Part shown: positions 1 through 10,255 of the stretch, in pieces | How positions within the stretch are numbered: position 1 is the first letter of the stretch | Layout of the letters: each line of letters opens with the position of its first letter | Assembly: GCF_011927835.1 (NCBI RefSeq) | Contig: NZ_JAATJH010000001.1 | Coordinates: forward strand, 1,007,104 to 1,071,103 | Direction of reading: 5' to 3' | Source: Neolewinella antarctica | Lineage (GTDB): Bacteria > Bacteroidota > Bacteroidia > Chitinophagales > Saprospiraceae | DNA length: 64,000 nt | Translations under genes and position numbers: made by a program | Notes under the pieces: model-generated | What the model was told of the DNA's origin: nothing | Seen by the model: the letters and a program-made list of their open reading frames with translations, nothing else | Databases searched by the model: none

Positions 1-265
1 GGCGGGGCTTTGTGGTTTCGCGCGAAGGTAGTGCAAGGTCCTATCATGGGAGTGTGCTACGGCGCAGGACTTTCCTACATTACTGTAGCTCAACCATTTA
101 TATTTCACCGTGGCGCGGTCGCGGGTGCAGGGCGAATGTTCTGTAGCAAGTAGGTACGTACAGCAAAGCGGAACCAATACGCCCGGACCTTCATGGTTGA
201 AGATTTTAGCTGTATCGATTCCGCCGCGCGTACCATCAATCCGGGTTTAAAGGATTACACTCGGA
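1..265. other. left-edge region, no supportable gene
   Basis: This stretch lies downstream of the SusD gene that starts the window. One plus-strand frame is open from base 1 to a TAG at 151-153 (50 codons), so it could be the 3' end of a gene cut by the window edge, but the translation matches nothing I recognise and a run of that length is not surprising in GC-rich DNA. It carries one copy of the 16-base dispersed repeat at 113-128. I see no RNA gene or clear terminator. Confidence 0.3.
113..128 (-). repeat. 16-base dispersed GC-rich repeat, intergenic copy
   Basis: Reads GCGCGGTCGCGGGTGC on the plus strand. It is the exact reverse complement of the copy at 26222-26237. Confidence 0.6.
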
Positions 266-1678
266 TTAGTAACCGGGGTTCTGCGTGATGTTAGGGTTAA
301 CATTTATTTCCGCCCGGGGAATGGGGTTAATTAGTTGGTCATTATCCCAACTGATCACCTCGTCTTCGAACGACCGGAATTTTGTCCAGGTCCGCTTGTG
401 ACGCATGAGGTCGAAAACGCGGTCCCCCTCGAATGCTAATTCCTTCCTTCGTTCGAGAATGATTGCTTCGATTAAGTCATCGCCCGAATCAGCAGAATCT
501 TCATATTCAATATCTCGTCGGCTAGCAACGTCGTTGAGGTCCTCACGCGCTCCATCCTCATTCCCTGTTTCTGCGCGAGCCTCGGCGCGAATCAGGTAAA
601 CGTCCGATAGCCTCAAAATTTTAATGTAATCCTCCCCGAGTTCACCCTTGGGGTATTTTGGAGAGAGAAAGTAAACACCAGACTCTCCATCGACGCGGTC
701 GCCAAACACCATCGCGCTCCGACGGTAGTCACTAGTACTATAAACATCATAAAGATCTTGCGTCCCGAGAATATCGCCATAACCGTTCTGATCCATAATT
801 CCACCAATGGAATTAACACCGAAGTTATCGGCGGGTAAATTTTGTAGAGCAAATAAGTCCTCCGTTCCAAAATTTGAACCATAGGAGCCGAACCAAGCGC
901 TGCTGTCCGGATACAACGAATATTTATCGTCACTTATCACGAAGGTGGCCTGAGTTTCGGCGTTCACCCAGTCTTCTTGGTACAAATAGACCTTAGCGAG
1001 AAAACCCTGCGCAGCGGATTTACCCAAGCGGCCATCGTCATTAGTCGTCATCAAATCAATTCCAGTTATTAAATCTGAAATTACCTGCTGATAGCCCACC
1101 GCAACGGATTCGCGGGAAGGGGCAATGATTTCACCAGTCGTGCCTTCGTTAGTAATGGGTACGCCGGGGCTATCGCCACCGTTGTTTGTGTATGGTGGAG
1201 CAAACATGCGTAGCAGATTCCAATAGGTAAGCCCCCGCAACGCGTACGACTCGCCAAGTAACTGATCCGCACCTTCCTGCTCGCGAGGAAGAAAGGTAGC
1301 CGCGGGCACGCGGTTAATTATGTTGGACGTATTCACGATGATTTCGTACATATCCGTCCATTCATCCTCCGGTCGACCGCTCTGGTCGGTCAACTCAAAA
1401 TCACCAAAATCGATAAATCGGCCGGCGTTTTGCTGACTGACGTAGACATTGTCAGCGCGCAGATCGGGAATCAATGGAAGGTCCCAGCCATACACATTAG
1501 CGTCTTGCATATTACTATAAACCCCGTTCACAGCGGCGGTGAGTGAGATGAGGTCCACCACTGCGTTGTCAACCGATAAAGATTGTTCCGGTGTCTGCTC
1601 CAAGAATTCATCCGAGCAGGAAGGTAGGAGGATACACGTAGCTACCCCCAAAAAAATTATGTTGAAGAATGTTTTCAT
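266..1678 (-). CDS. SusD/RagB family nutrient-binding lipoprotein (pair 1)
   Basis: 470-residue surface lipoprotein that caps its partner SusC-type channel and captures an oligosaccharide or peptide for import. The N-terminus has a hydrophobic signal followed by a lipobox-like LLPSC, with the acylated cysteine at about residue 21, then the acidic SDEFLE start typical of SusD. The TPR-like helical middle (LRGLTYWNLLRM) and the C-terminal region with DVYLIRAEARAETG, ERRKELAFEGDRVFDLMRH and the closing PIPRAEINVNPNITQNPGY are family hallmarks. It follows the SusC gene by 32 bases on the same strand, so the two should be co-transcribed. No glycoside hydrolase, peptidase or sensor gene sits beside the pair in the window, so the substrate cannot be inferred. 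Confidence 0.95.
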   Translation of the reverse strand: MKTFFNIIFLGVATCILLPSCSDEFLEQTPEQSLSVDNAVVDLISLTAAVNGVYSNMQDANVYGWDLPLIPDLRADNVYVSQQNAGRFIDFGDFELTDQSGRPEDEWTDMYEIIVNTSNIINRVPAATFLPREQEGADQLLGESYALRGLTYWNLLRMFAPPYTNNGGDSPGVPITNEGTTGEIIAPSRESVAVGYQQVISDLITGIDLMTTNDDGRLGKSAAQGFLAKVYLYQEDWVNAETQATFVISDDKYSLYPDSSAWFGSYGSNFGTEDLFALQNLPADNFGVNSIGGIMDQNGYGDILGTQDLYDVYSTSDYRRSAMVFGDRVDGESGVYFLSPKYPKGELGEDYIKILRLSDVYLIRAEARAETGNEDGAREDLNDVASRRDIEYEDSADSGDDLIEAIILERRKELAFEGDRVFDLMRHKRTWTKFRSFEDEVISWDNDQLINPIPRAEINVNPNITQNPGY

Positions 1679-1710
1679 TCTGAATAATTGTAATAAGTAA
1701 GTATAGTGGT

Positions 1711-4700
1711 TTAAAACGTAGCGTCCAGACCAAACGTGATCGTCTGAGGAATCGGAATTTCCTGGTCAATAATTCCACTGACGTCTGTGCGCGGGTCGCG
1801 CTCTAACCGGTCGTCCTTTGTGTAGATATATAAATTACTGGCTTGAGCGAAAATTCTCACGCTACCGAACTTAACCTTGCGGAGGAGATCCGAAGCAAAA
1901 GTGTAATCAAGGATAACGTCGCGCAGACTCACGTAACTTCCATCGTAGAGAAAGCGAGTGGAGGCATTGCGACCGCCAAAATTACGACTGACCACAAATT
2001 CAGGAGTATCGGTGATGTCACCTGGGTTTTGCCAACGGCGGTCATAAACGGACCGAGCTACGTTGCCCGTACTACCCAAGCCGCGAGAGCCGTCGGTGTG
2101 GGTGAAGGAATGCCAACGGTGGTAGATTTTCTGGCCCCATCGATAGTTCAACTGAGCCGTTAGCGAAAAACCCCGAAAGCCGATTGTGTTACGCATCCCC
2201 CCGAAAAAATCAGGGTCCGACGTCCCCTGTTCGTAAGGCTCGGAATCATTATAGGTTTCCGTAATTTCCGTCTTGTCCCCGTCCACAAACCACTGAGGTC
2301 TTCCGTTTTCGGGGTTTACGTTGTCATAGCCATTGAGGAACCAGGTATTCCAGGGTTGACCGACGCGCCGGAACCGCTGGCCGTCGGCAAAGTCTCCGTC
2401 AGGCAGTGCGATCACCTCATTTACGTTTGTCGTAAAATTAAAGCTCGTAGACCAAGTGAACCCGTTCGTATTGCTCGTTATGTTCTGCGTATTCAGCGTG
2501 AATTCTACTCCACGGTTCTCTAGTTCGCCAATGTTGGCGTTAATGTCCTCAACTCCGTTCGTACGGGAGATTGGCTGTTCGAACAACAAGGAGGACGTGC
2601 GGCGGCTGTAGACATCGACCACCATATTGATCCGGTCGAAAAGACCTACATCAAGACCTATATTAAATGGCTTGTTTACTTCCCAGCTGAGGGTTGGGTT
2701 TTCTAGCTGTGTCAACAGGGTGCCAGGATTACCCTGATAATCATTACCCGTGTTATAGAGTCCACGAGAAGCAAAATCATCAATTCCAGCTTGATTGCCA
2801 TTCTGCCCGTAGCTGGTCCGAAGGCGCAGTTGCGTAATGACGTTGCTACTTGCCAAGAAATCGAACCGATCTAGATTGATACCGACGCCAAACGAAAAGA
2901 AATTTGCGTATCGGTTGTCACTACCAAAACGGGAAGACCCATCGCGACGATAAGTACCATTAGCGTACACGAGCCCCTTATAGTTATAGTTGCCGTTGAA
3001 GAAGTAACCAACTAAGGAGTTGGCCGTCCGTTCTCCGCCGATGAACGTAGGGTCAGCACCATTATTTAGTGTTGTCAAGTTAGCAAAAGCAAAATTTTCG
3101 GCCGTAGCTTCAATGTTGATCCGGGTAAACTCTTGCGCTTCCATACCCAGAATAATGTCCACACCGTGGGCGTCGTTAAAGCGCGTTTTGTACTTCAGAG
3201 AATTTCGTACCAGCCAATTATTCTGGGTATCGTTATCCGCAATGCCTTGGCCCAACGGGTTACCAGCACCGGAAGTCGGGGGGAGGAAAACTTCATCCGT
3301 ACCCTGGACACTATTATAGCTCAGAAAAGGTTCGAACGTCAACCCATCCACGAACGGTATTTTAACGGTAGCACTTAAGGTGCCTAGGAGATTGAGGATA
3401 TTAGATTGACGCTTGTTTAATTCTGCCTCCGCGACTGGGTTGTAGCCAAGGTTGTAACTCTGATCGAAGGAGCCGTCCTCATTACGGATGGGAAGTAGCG
3501 GGACCAGCCGGAATACGGCACGCACGGGGTTCGCGAAGGTTCCGCCGGTGGGAACGGTCTTCTGCTCCGTAAGCGAGGCGCTGGCATTTAAGTTGATGGT
3601 TATTAAGTCAGATAAATCCGTCCCCAGGTTCAGGCGACTGCTGTAGCGTTGGAATTCAGAACCTAGAATTGTTCCTTCGTTGTCTTGGTACCCCGCACTA
3701 AGGAAGTAACGCAGATCATCCGACCCACCGGACGCGGATAGGTTAGCGTTGGTGAATCTGCCGCGTTGCGTGACCTCCTCAAACCAATCCGTATTTTGTT
3801 CGAGATCATAACTTTGTTCTATTCTAGCTATGGCCTCAGCCTCCGTAAAGTCGCTACGATTAACTAACCCTTCGGTAAACAGTTCAACGTATTCGTTACC
3901 CGTAAGAGGTTTTAGCTTATCGTCGAGAGATACGTCGGAATAGCCCGTCTGAACGTTAGCACTAATTTTAGCCTTGCCTGCTTTGCCGCGCTTCGTCGTG
4001 ATAACAATGACCCCATTAGCACCCCTCGACCCGTATATCGAAGTAGCGGAAGCATCCTTTAGTACTTGAATATCTTCGATATCCTGGGGGTTGATGCCCG
4101 CAAGTGGTGAACTGGTCGTACTGACGTCACCGACATTACCCGTAAAGATTGGAATACCGTCGATCACGTAAAGTGGATTAGAACTAGCGTTAATCGAGCC
4201 CAATCCACGAATTTGTACATCTTGAAAAGCACCGGGTTGGCCACTACCCTGGCTGACCTGAAGGCCCGCAACATTGCCCTCGAGACTCTCCGCAAAGTTA
4301 GACCGGGCTGCGGGAGCGACAATGTCGGTACTAACCTTGGTAGCCGCGCCGGAAAAAGTATTTAGGTCCGTCTCACCATATCCAGTTACTACAACTTCCT
4401 GCAGTAATTGAGAAGAGGAGGTAATTATAATGTTGACGGTCGGTTTCGCAGCACTCACCGGGACCTGTTGTGTTGAATAACCCGTATAGCTAATGATGAG
4501 TGTGGCTTTGTTGGTGGGAATGTTCACCACAAAATTACCATCAAAATCAGTTACCGTTCCGGAGGAAGACCCCTTAACGAGCACGCTCGCCCCAATGATT
4601 GTTATGCCTTCTTCATCGACGATCGTTCCTTGAGCGGTAAACTGGGCGGACAAAGTTTGTCCAGTCATCAGCAAAAACAAGATGAGAATATAGCTGAAGT

Positions 4701-4716
4701 GTAGTTGTTTCATCAT
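1711..4716 (-). CDS. SusC/RagA family TonB-linked outer-membrane transporter (pair 1)
   Basis: 1001-residue TonB-dependent channel that imports substrate delivered by SusD. After a signal peptide ending near SAQF there is a carboxypeptidase-regulatory-like domain (about residues 25-110; GTVTDFDGNFVVNIP), then the plug domain (LEGNVAGLQVSQGSG, YVIDGIPIF, ILKDASATSIYGSRGANGV) and a 22-strand barrel ending in a terminal phenylalanine, as usual for outer-membrane barrels. Two adjacent ATG codons (4716 and 4713) could start it; the first is used here. It is the promoter-proximal gene of a two-gene unit with SusD. An 888-base non-coding region lies upstream. Confidence 0.95.
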   Translation of the reverse strand: MMKQLHFSYILILFLLMTGQTLSAQFTAQGTIVDEEGITIIGASVLVKGSSSGTVTDFDGNFVVNIPTNKATLIISYTGYSTQQVPVSAAKPTVNIIITSSSQLLQEVVVTGYGETDLNTFSGAATKVSTDIVAPAARSNFAESLEGNVAGLQVSQGSGQPGAFQDVQIRGLGSINASSNPLYVIDGIPIFTGNVGDVSTTSSPLAGINPQDIEDIQVLKDASATSIYGSRGANGVIVITTKRGKAGKAKISANVQTGYSDVSLDDKLKPLTGNEYVELFTEGLVNRSDFTEAEAIARIEQSYDLEQNTDWFEEVTQRGRFTNANLSASGGSDDLRYFLSAGYQDNEGTILGSEFQRYSSRLNLGTDLSDLITINLNASASLTEQKTVPTGGTFANPVRAVFRLVPLLPIRNEDGSFDQSYNLGYNPVAEAELNKRQSNILNLLGTLSATVKIPFVDGLTFEPFLSYNSVQGTDEVFLPPTSGAGNPLGQGIADNDTQNNWLVRNSLKYKTRFNDAHGVDIILGMEAQEFTRINIEATAENFAFANLTTLNNGADPTFIGGERTANSLVGYFFNGNYNYKGLVYANGTYRRDGSSRFGSDNRYANFFSFGVGINLDRFDFLASSNVITQLRLRTSYGQNGNQAGIDDFASRGLYNTGNDYQGNPGTLLTQLENPTLSWEVNKPFNIGLDVGLFDRINMVVDVYSRRTSSLLFEQPISRTNGVEDINANIGELENRGVEFTLNTQNITSNTNGFTWSTSFNFTTNVNEVIALPDGDFADGQRFRRVGQPWNTWFLNGYDNVNPENGRPQWFVDGDKTEITETYNDSEPYEQGTSDPDFFGGMRNTIGFRGFSLTAQLNYRWGQKIYHRWHSFTHTDGSRGLGSTGNVARSVYDRRWQNPGDITDTPEFVVSRNFGGRNASTRFLYDGSYVSLRDVILDYTFASDLLRKVKFGSVRIFAQASNLYIYTKDDRLERDPRTDVSGIIDQEIPIPQTITFGLDATF

Positions 4717-5604
4717 AAGTTGATTTTGTGAGATAAATAGTGTGAAGGATTCGACCCCGTTGAAGGACCACTGAAGTACGAAAATAAGCGGCAGTGGTCG
4801 AATATTCTACTCAAGATAGTTATTCAAAATTGAAACAGACACATACATTATTATCGAATACCAGTTATTCAAGCACCCGTCGAATCTATCGCAGAAATTG
4901 TTGGGATAAGTTTGCGGGGTTCTCCCGCGTTCCAACGACGAAGGATTTCTTCACCCTGAATTAGTAGTCAATCACTAACATTTGGCCGCTCAGTGATCCG
5001 CGAAATCACAAAATTTATAATTCATAATAGCAATACTCCTAAATACTATACTTACCAATTGACCCTACGCAGCTAAATTTCCCGACACAAAAACACTGCA
5101 TGAAATACTCCGAAGCAAATCACGAAAACGTAGGTAAAAGGATGCTTTAGCGTAGCCGAGAAGAGCTAATCTGTACTTTTGTGTATGTAAGGCTAAAAAT
5201 CTGCGAAGGACCAGGCATCTCGATGTGGTGCTGGCTGCAAGTGAAATACGTAATAACCGTATGCCCAAAGCAGTGTGTACGGCACAAGCCGCTACGTTTG
5301 CGCTAGTGACTTAGTAGGTTTTTAAAGGGCAGTTGAAAGTGAGCTACCACGCGTGAAATTTACTCAGGTTATCCCGCCAGTTTAATAGAATACTTTAACT
5401 GGAGGTGGATAAACCTTAGGAGTAATCCTCCGGAGGTGACCGGAGCACATCCAAACATTATACACAACCATATTTTTAGTCTGCTGAAGCATCATTTCCG
5501 TACCGGAAGAATTACGCCTATTATTTAGTCATCGTAAACATCCACAATCAGCCGGTTTGTGACGGGTGCCAAAGTTTAACCGATTCACGCGGCATCCGAG
5601 CTTT
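4717..5604. other. long intergenic region, no supportable gene
   Basis: These 888 bases separate the SusC gene start from the ribonuclease Z stop. The first 400 bases are clearly more AT-rich than neighbouring genes and probably hold the promoter and 5' leader of the SusC/SusD unit, but I could not find a convincing TTTG / TAnnTTTG pair. The only minus-strand reading frame of note (5065-5268, 67 codons) has no recognisable protein features. At about 5418-5445 a CCTCCGGAGG palindrome embeds the ribosome-binding sequence GGAGGTGA with no gene after it. Confidence 0.4.
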
Positions 5605-6537
5605 TCAGATCCCGCGCCCCACAAAAGAAACCCCGAACTGATTCAAATCGCGCGCCGCAAAACTATTCGGAAAAATGGCACGCGCCTCCTCCTGGTGCGC
5701 ACTCACGTCCGAATAGCGGCTACTGAAGTGCCCCATCACGAGTTGCCCCGCCCCAGCGTCGCGGGCAATGGTGGCGGCCTGGGCGGCGGTAGCGTGGCCT
5801 TTTTTGCGGGCGTCCGCCTCCATATCCGCTAAAAAAGTGGCCTCGTGATACAGTAAATCGACGCCTTTCACGTAGTCAGCTAATTCAGGAAAATAGATGG
5901 TGTCGGAGCAGTAAGCGAAGCTGCGCGGCGGCGCGGGGGCCACGATAAGTTCGTCGTTTTGAATTAGCTCGCCAGCCGGCGTAGTATAATCGGCACCAGC
6001 CTTGATCGCGGCGATGTCTTGCCAGGGGATGGCGTACCGCGCAACTCTGTCCTTGATGATGTTGGGCTGACGAACGGCTTCCCGGACTAGGTAGCCATTG
6101 GTTGGTGTGCGGTGTTGCAACGGGAAGGCAAAAACCTCCAGATCGTCTATCGTTACAACGGGCGCAAATTCCGTTGCTAAATAAGTCTGAAAAGTTACCG
6201 CGTACGGCATCGGGTAGCGGTCCAGTTCAAAAAGCGCATTGATGCGCGGCCGCAGGTGCAGGGGGCTTATGATGAGCAAGGGTTCCGTCCGGCCACTGAG
6301 GGCGAGGCTGGAGAGCAACCCGGGCAGACCAAAGTAGTGATCTCCGTGGAGGTGGGTGATTAATATGAGTTTGCATTTGCCCATTCCGATGCCCGCATTC
6401 TGCAGCTGCATCTGAGTGCCTTCCCCACAGTCAATAAGAATATCGGTGGTCTCGGTGCGCAGGACAACACCCGAACAGAAACGCCCGTGGGAGGGAACGG
6501 CGCCCGCAGTCCCCAGGATGGTCACTTCGAATTTCAT
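5605..6537 (-). CDS. rnz: ribonuclease Z
   Basis: 310-residue metallo-beta-lactamase-fold endonuclease that trims the 3' trailer of tRNA precursors. The zinc-binding motif THLHGDH is at residues 61-67, preceded by the GTAGAVPSHGR strand-loop and IDCGEGTQMQ, both characteristic of RNase Z. Later ligands are in YHEATF and GHFSSRY. The length fits the short bacterial RNase Z form (about 300-320 residues). It lies 70 bases downstream of a STAS-domain gene on the same strand, so the two may be one transcript, an arrangement often seen in Bacteroidota. Confidence 0.95.
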   Translation of the reverse strand: MKFEVTILGTAGAVPSHGRFCSGVVLRTETTDILIDCGEGTQMQLQNAGIGMGKCKLILITHLHGDHYFGLPGLLSSLALSGRTEPLLIISPLHLRPRINALFELDRYPMPYAVTFQTYLATEFAPVVTIDDLEVFAFPLQHRTPTNGYLVREAVRQPNIIKDRVARYAIPWQDIAAIKAGADYTTPAGELIQNDELIVAPAPPRSFAYCSDTIYFPELADYVKGVDLLYHEATFLADMEADARKKGHATAAQAATIARDAGAGQLVMGHFSSRYSDVSAHQEEARAIFPNSFAARDLNQFGVSFVGRGI

Positions 6538-6607
6538 ACGCAGTTATCGGGGTGCCCGTCGCGCGGAGTGAACGCGGGCCTACTCGGTATCGAGCGAACA
6601 TTTCAAC

Positions 6608-7000
6608 CTATTCGTTATCCTCGGCCGGACCGTCGGAAGCCAGGTCGCGTTGTAGCTCTTCCATCATAATAAAGTCGGAGCTCTCGGAAACGGTCGGAAG
6701 AATCGTGAGTACGGAATCGACCTTGGAAATCTCCACCAAACGCTTTACGGCCGGGTGGTCGACGCCGGTGACGACGAAGGTACCGAGGTTAGACCACAGC
6801 CGGCGGGCCGTCAGAATCGCGCTCAGTCCGGAGCTATCGACGTACTTACAGGAACTCAAATCCAAGATCAGGTTGTTGATGCCCTCGTTCGCAAGAATGA
6901 CAAACTCAGATTTCAACTGGGGTGCAACGGCGGAATTGAGGTTTTCTTCTTCGGGCTTAATGAGGGTGTACCGTTCCTTCTTGTCGATGCTAAATTTCAT
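6608..7000 (-). CDS. STAS-domain anti-anti-sigma factor-like protein
   Basis: 130-residue single-domain STAS protein related to SpoIIAA/RsbV antagonists. The signature VDSSGLSAI (Ser56/Ser57 next to Asp55) contains the serine phosphorylated by the partner anti-sigma kinase in this family. I chose the ATG at 7000 (MKFSIDKKE) over a frame extending to 7063, because the domain begins there and the extra residues look like leader. No RsbW-type kinase, PP2C phosphatase or alternative sigma gene is in the window, so its partners must be encoded elsewhere. It sits upstream of rnz and probably shares its transcript. Confidence 0.85.
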   Translation of the reverse strand: MKFSIDKKERYTLIKPEEENLNSAVAPQLKSEFVILANEGINNLILDLSSCKYVDSSGLSAILTARRLWSNLGTFVVTGVDHPAVKRLVEISKVDSVLTILPTVSESSDFIMMEELQRDLASDGPAEDNE

Positions 7001-7410
7001 GTTGCTGGTATTTTGCGCAAATGTAGTTACAAATCGGGAGGTGATTACCTTCCGGGCAACCACCGACTAGATTCCAACACAGATTGGCCTGTAAGTACAT
7101 TGTTAGTCGGCTAAACGATATGATTTCTCCCAACTAATTTTGCGTTTTCCCGTTTTCAATACCGTGCGAAATCGGTAGTAACGTCCAAGCCAGTATTGCC
7201 GGCCTTTTGTCAGGATTATTTGTCAGGCGGGTCGGTGGCATGGTTATTCCAATAAAGGATTTACTTTAGGGGTCAGTATGAATGGGAGGGGCTGCGGAAG
7301 TGCCGGTCTTTACGTCCAATCTCTTTTGCTCTCTCGCTAACCTACTTCGCACCCGCGGCCGCGCCCAAAAACGGGGCCACTTTATCTACATTACCCCAAA
7401 ATTTATCAGT
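7001..7410. other. divergent intergenic region between STAS gene and clpC
   Basis: A 410-base region that must hold the promoters for the STAS-rnz unit (leftward) and clpC (rightward). The clpC frame is open back to 7282 but starts with no family-like residues, so that stretch is treated as leader. I see no clear heat-shock CIRCE or CtsR site. A 16-base dispersed repeat copy lies at 7349-7364. Confidence 0.5.
7349..7364 (+). repeat. 16-base dispersed GC-rich repeat, clpC leader copy
   Basis: Reads GCACCCGCGGCCGCGC, 47 bases upstream of the chosen clpC start codon. It differs at one base from the copies at 113 and 26222. Confidence 0.55.
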
Positions 7411-9984
7411 ATGCCTAATCCAAGTCAACGGGAGTTCAATTCCGACATTAAAAAGGCCATGGCCCGGGGCAAAATGGAGGCTGAGAAGATGGGCCACGCT
7501 TACGTGGGCCCGGAACACCTTTTGCTCGGCGTACTGAGTATGCCCAATACGCTGGCTAACCGCGTGCTGCGCAATCTCGGCGTTGATAGCGACGCGCTCA
7601 AGGATACGATCCGCGAAAACGTGCAACGCAACGGTGGCCAAAAAAGCGGCCACTCCATTTCCCAACTCCCCCTGAACGACAAAGCCGACCGGGTGCTCAA
7701 AGTGACCTTTCTGGAAGCTAAAGCGCTCAAAACGACCACCGTTAGCCCCGAGCATTTAATCCTGTCGATCCTCCGCAACAAGGAATTACCCGCAGCGAAA
7801 ATCTTGCGTCAGTTCGAAGTGGAGTACGACATTTACAAAGCAGAACTAGACTACGTGAAAGACGAAAAAGACTTTTCGGAAGAACTCGAACTTCCCACCA
7901 ACCAGGCGCCCGACGACGGCGACCAGTACGAAGACGACGACCAGGGCCGTGGTGGCATGAGCGGCGGCGGTGGCCAGCGCAAAGGCGGCGGCAACAACAA
8001 GAGCCGCACCCCCGTCCTCGACAATTTTGGCCGTGACATCACCACGCTCGCCGAAGAAAACCGTCTCGACCCCATCATCGGCCGGGAAACGGAAATCGAA
8101 CGCGTCAGTCAGATCCTGAGCCGACGTAAAAAGAATAATCCGATCCTGATCGGTGAGCCCGGTGTCGGTAAAACGGCCATTGTGGAAGGTCTCGCACTCC
8201 GCATCAAGGAGAAGCGCGTTAGCCGGACGCTATTTGGCAAGCGCCTCGTGATGCTCGACCTCGCCGCTCTCGTGGCCGGCACGAAGTACCGCGGGCAGTT
8301 CGAAGAGCGGATGAAAGCAATCATGACCGAGCTCGAGAAGAGCCGCGACGTGATTTTATTCATCGACGAGATCCACACAATTGTCGGCGCCGGAGGTGCT
8401 ACGGGCTCACTAGACGCCAGTAATATCTTCAAGCCAGCACTAGCCCGCGGCGAACTTCAATGCATTGGTGCTTCCACGCTCGACGAGTACCGCCAGCACA
8501 TTGAAAAAGACGGCGCTCTCGACCGTCGTTTTCAGAAAGTGCTCGTTAACCCGCCGAGCGCCGAAGAAGCAGTTCACATTCTCCAAAATATCAAAACGAA
8601 GTACGAAGATTTCCACAGCGTGATCTATTCGGATGATGCAATCGAAGCCTGCGTGAAGTTTTCCGACCGGTACATCACCGATCGGTTCCTTCCGGACAAA
8701 GCCATCGATGTGCTCGACGAAGTCGGAGCCCGGACGCACATCAAAAACATTAGCGTCCCCGAAAACATCGAGGAGGCGGAAGCCAAGATCGAAGAGGTCC
8801 GCGAGCAGAAGAACGCTGCCGTCAAGAATCAGCAGTACGAAAAAGCTGCCGATCTACGCGACCAAGAAAGTAAACTGCAGCGCTCCCTCGAAGAAGCTAA
8901 AGTAGCGTGGGAAGAAGAATCCAAAACCCGCCGTTACCCCGTTAACGAAGAGGATATTGCCGAAGTCGTCTCCATGATGACGGGCATCCCCGTCAACCGG
9001 GTCGCTCAGAACGAGAGCAAAAAGCTGGTTGGTATGGCCGACGACCTCAAAGGTGCGGTGATCGGGCAGGACAACGCCATTGAGAAGGTTACCAAGGCCA
9101 TTCAACGTAACCGCGTTGGCCTGAAGGACCCGAGCAAGCCGATTGGTACTTTCATCTTCCTCGGCCCCACGGGTGTGGGTAAGACGGAGCTCGCCAAGGT
9201 GTTGACGAAGTACATTTTCGACAGTGAGGACAGTTTGATTCGTATCGATATGTCCGAATACATGGAGAAATTTTCCGTCAGCCGCCTGATCGGTGCGCCT
9301 CCGGGATACGTTGGCTACGAAGAAGGTGGTCAGCTGACCGAGAAAGTTCGCCGAAAGCCCTACAGTGTTATCCTACTCGACGAGATCGAGAAGGCTCACC
9401 CGGATGTATATAACATCTTGCTCCAGGTACTGGATGACGGGCAGCTCACCGACGGAATGGGTCGCAAGGTCGACTTCAAGAACACCATGATCATCATGAC
9501 TTCCAACATCGGTGTTCGCCAGTTGAAAGACTTTGGTCAGGGTGTTGGTTTCGCTACCAAGGCGCGTCAGGAGAATCAAGAGGAGAACAGCAAGTCAGTC
9601 ATCAACAGCGCGTTGAAGCGGACTTTCTCTCCCGAATTCCTTAACCGGATCGATGATATCGTCATCTTCAATAGCCTCGGCCAGGAAGAGATCTTCAAGA
9701 TCATCGACATTGCACTCGCCGATCTGTACAAGCGACTTACCGGACTCGAGTTCACCCTCGAACTGGACGAAGCCGCCAAGAAGTTTGTCGCCGAAAAGGG
9801 ATTCGACCCTCAATTCGGTGCCCGACCGCTACACCGCGCGATCCAGAAATACATTGAGGACCCGCTCGCCGAATTCATTCTGAACAATAACCCGGAAGCG
9901 GGTGCCAAACTGGTAGCCGTGATGAACGAGGAGGCGGACGGTCTGGCAATTACGGCTAACGAAGCGGTAAGTGCTGAGGAGTAG
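7411..9984 (+). CDS. clpC: ATP-dependent Clp protease ATP-binding subunit ClpC
   Basis: 857-residue HSP100 unfoldase that feeds proteins to ClpP or disaggregates them. It has an N-terminal Clp-N double repeat ([14 protein letters not shown], then [13 protein letters not shown]), a Gly/Asp-rich linker near residues 165-200, AAA+ domain 1 with Walker A GEPGVGKT at residues 248-255, a UVR-like middle region ([15 protein letters not shown]) that separates ClpC from ClpB, and AAA+ domain 2 with Walker A GPTGVGKT at about 585-592. An IGV tripeptide in [12 protein letters not shown] sits where the ClpP-binding loop lies. The ATG at 7411 gives the family-typical start. A hairpin terminator follows at 10091. 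Confidence 0.96.
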   Translation: MPNPSQREFNSDIKKAMARGKMEAEKMGHAYVGPEHLLLGVLSMPNTLANRVLRNLGVDSDALKDTIRENVQRNGGQKSGHSISQLPLNDKADRVLKVTFLEAKALKTTTVSPEHLILSILRNKELPAAKILRQFEVEYDIYKAELDYVKDEKDFSEELELPTNQAPDDGDQYEDDDQGRGGMSGGGGQRKGGGNNKSRTPVLDNFGRDITTLAEENRLDPIIGRETEIERVSQILSRRKKNNPILIGEPGVGKTAIVEGLALRIKEKRVSRTLFGKRLVMLDLAALVAGTKYRGQFEERMKAIMTELEKSRDVILFIDEIHTIVGAGGATGSLDASNIFKPALARGELQCIGASTLDEYRQHIEKDGALDRRFQKVLVNPPSAEEAVHILQNIKTKYEDFHSVIYSDDAIEACVKFSDRYITDRFLPDKAIDVLDEVGARTHIKNISVPENIEEAEAKIEEVREQKNAAVKNQQYEKAADLRDQESKLQRSLEEAKVAWEEESKTRRYPVNEEDIAEVVSMMTGIPVNRVAQNESKKLVGMADDLKGAVIGQDNAIEKVTKAIQRNRVGLKDPSKPIGTFIFLGPTGVGKTELAKVLTKYIFDSEDSLIRIDMSEYMEKFSVSRLIGAPPGYVGYEEGGQLTEKVRRKPYSVILLDEIEKAHPDVYNILLQVLDDGQLTDGMGRKVDFKNTMIIMTSNIGVRQLKDFGQGVGFATKARQENQEENSKSVINSALKRTFSPEFLNRIDDIVIFNSLGQEEIFKIIDIALADLYKRLTGLEFTLELDEAAKKFVAEKGFDPQFGARPLHRAIQKYIEDPLAEFILNNNPEAGAKLVAVMNEEADGLAITANEAVSAEE

Positions 9985-10090
9985 GCTTGCGCAGGAATAC
10001 GCTCGCGAATCGATGCGGCGGTAGTGGCTAATTTGCCGCCGCCCTCCATCAACTTCAGGCTTCGTGCATCTGAGATACCGAGAAAATATT

Positions 10091-10125
10091 ACGAGTCGGG
10101 CAACAAAATGCCCGGCTCGTCTTAA
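10091..10125 (+). terminator. intrinsic terminator after clpC
   Basis: Inverted repeat ACGAGTCGGGCA / TGCCCGGCTCGT (one G-T wobble) with a six-base loop, 107 bases after the clpC stop, followed by a short T-containing tail. Confidence 0.7.
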
Positions 10126-10255
10126 TTTTAAGCTTCGTGTTCGGCGTACAGCAAACATTGCGGGCCGTCAGGACTTTACTTTGTACACCATTTTACAAGG
10201 AACCTCTGGTGATAATTGAGCCAACGTTCCAATTTATTCATCAAATACCAAAATA

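Noticed and set aside
5065..5268. 67-codon minus-strand frame in the gap upstream of SusC pair 1
   Set aside because: It is Arg/Leu/Ser-rich without motif, signal or family resemblance, and the region is otherwise non-coding in character.
5418..5445. CCTCCGGAGG palindrome with perfect ribosome-binding sequence
   Set aside because: No start codon or open frame follows at a suitable distance, so it does not mark a gene.
7282..7410. Upstream extension of clpC (43 extra codons)
   Set aside because: The extra residues lack Clp-N features, include a dispersed-repeat copy, and homologues begin near [10 protein letters not shown].
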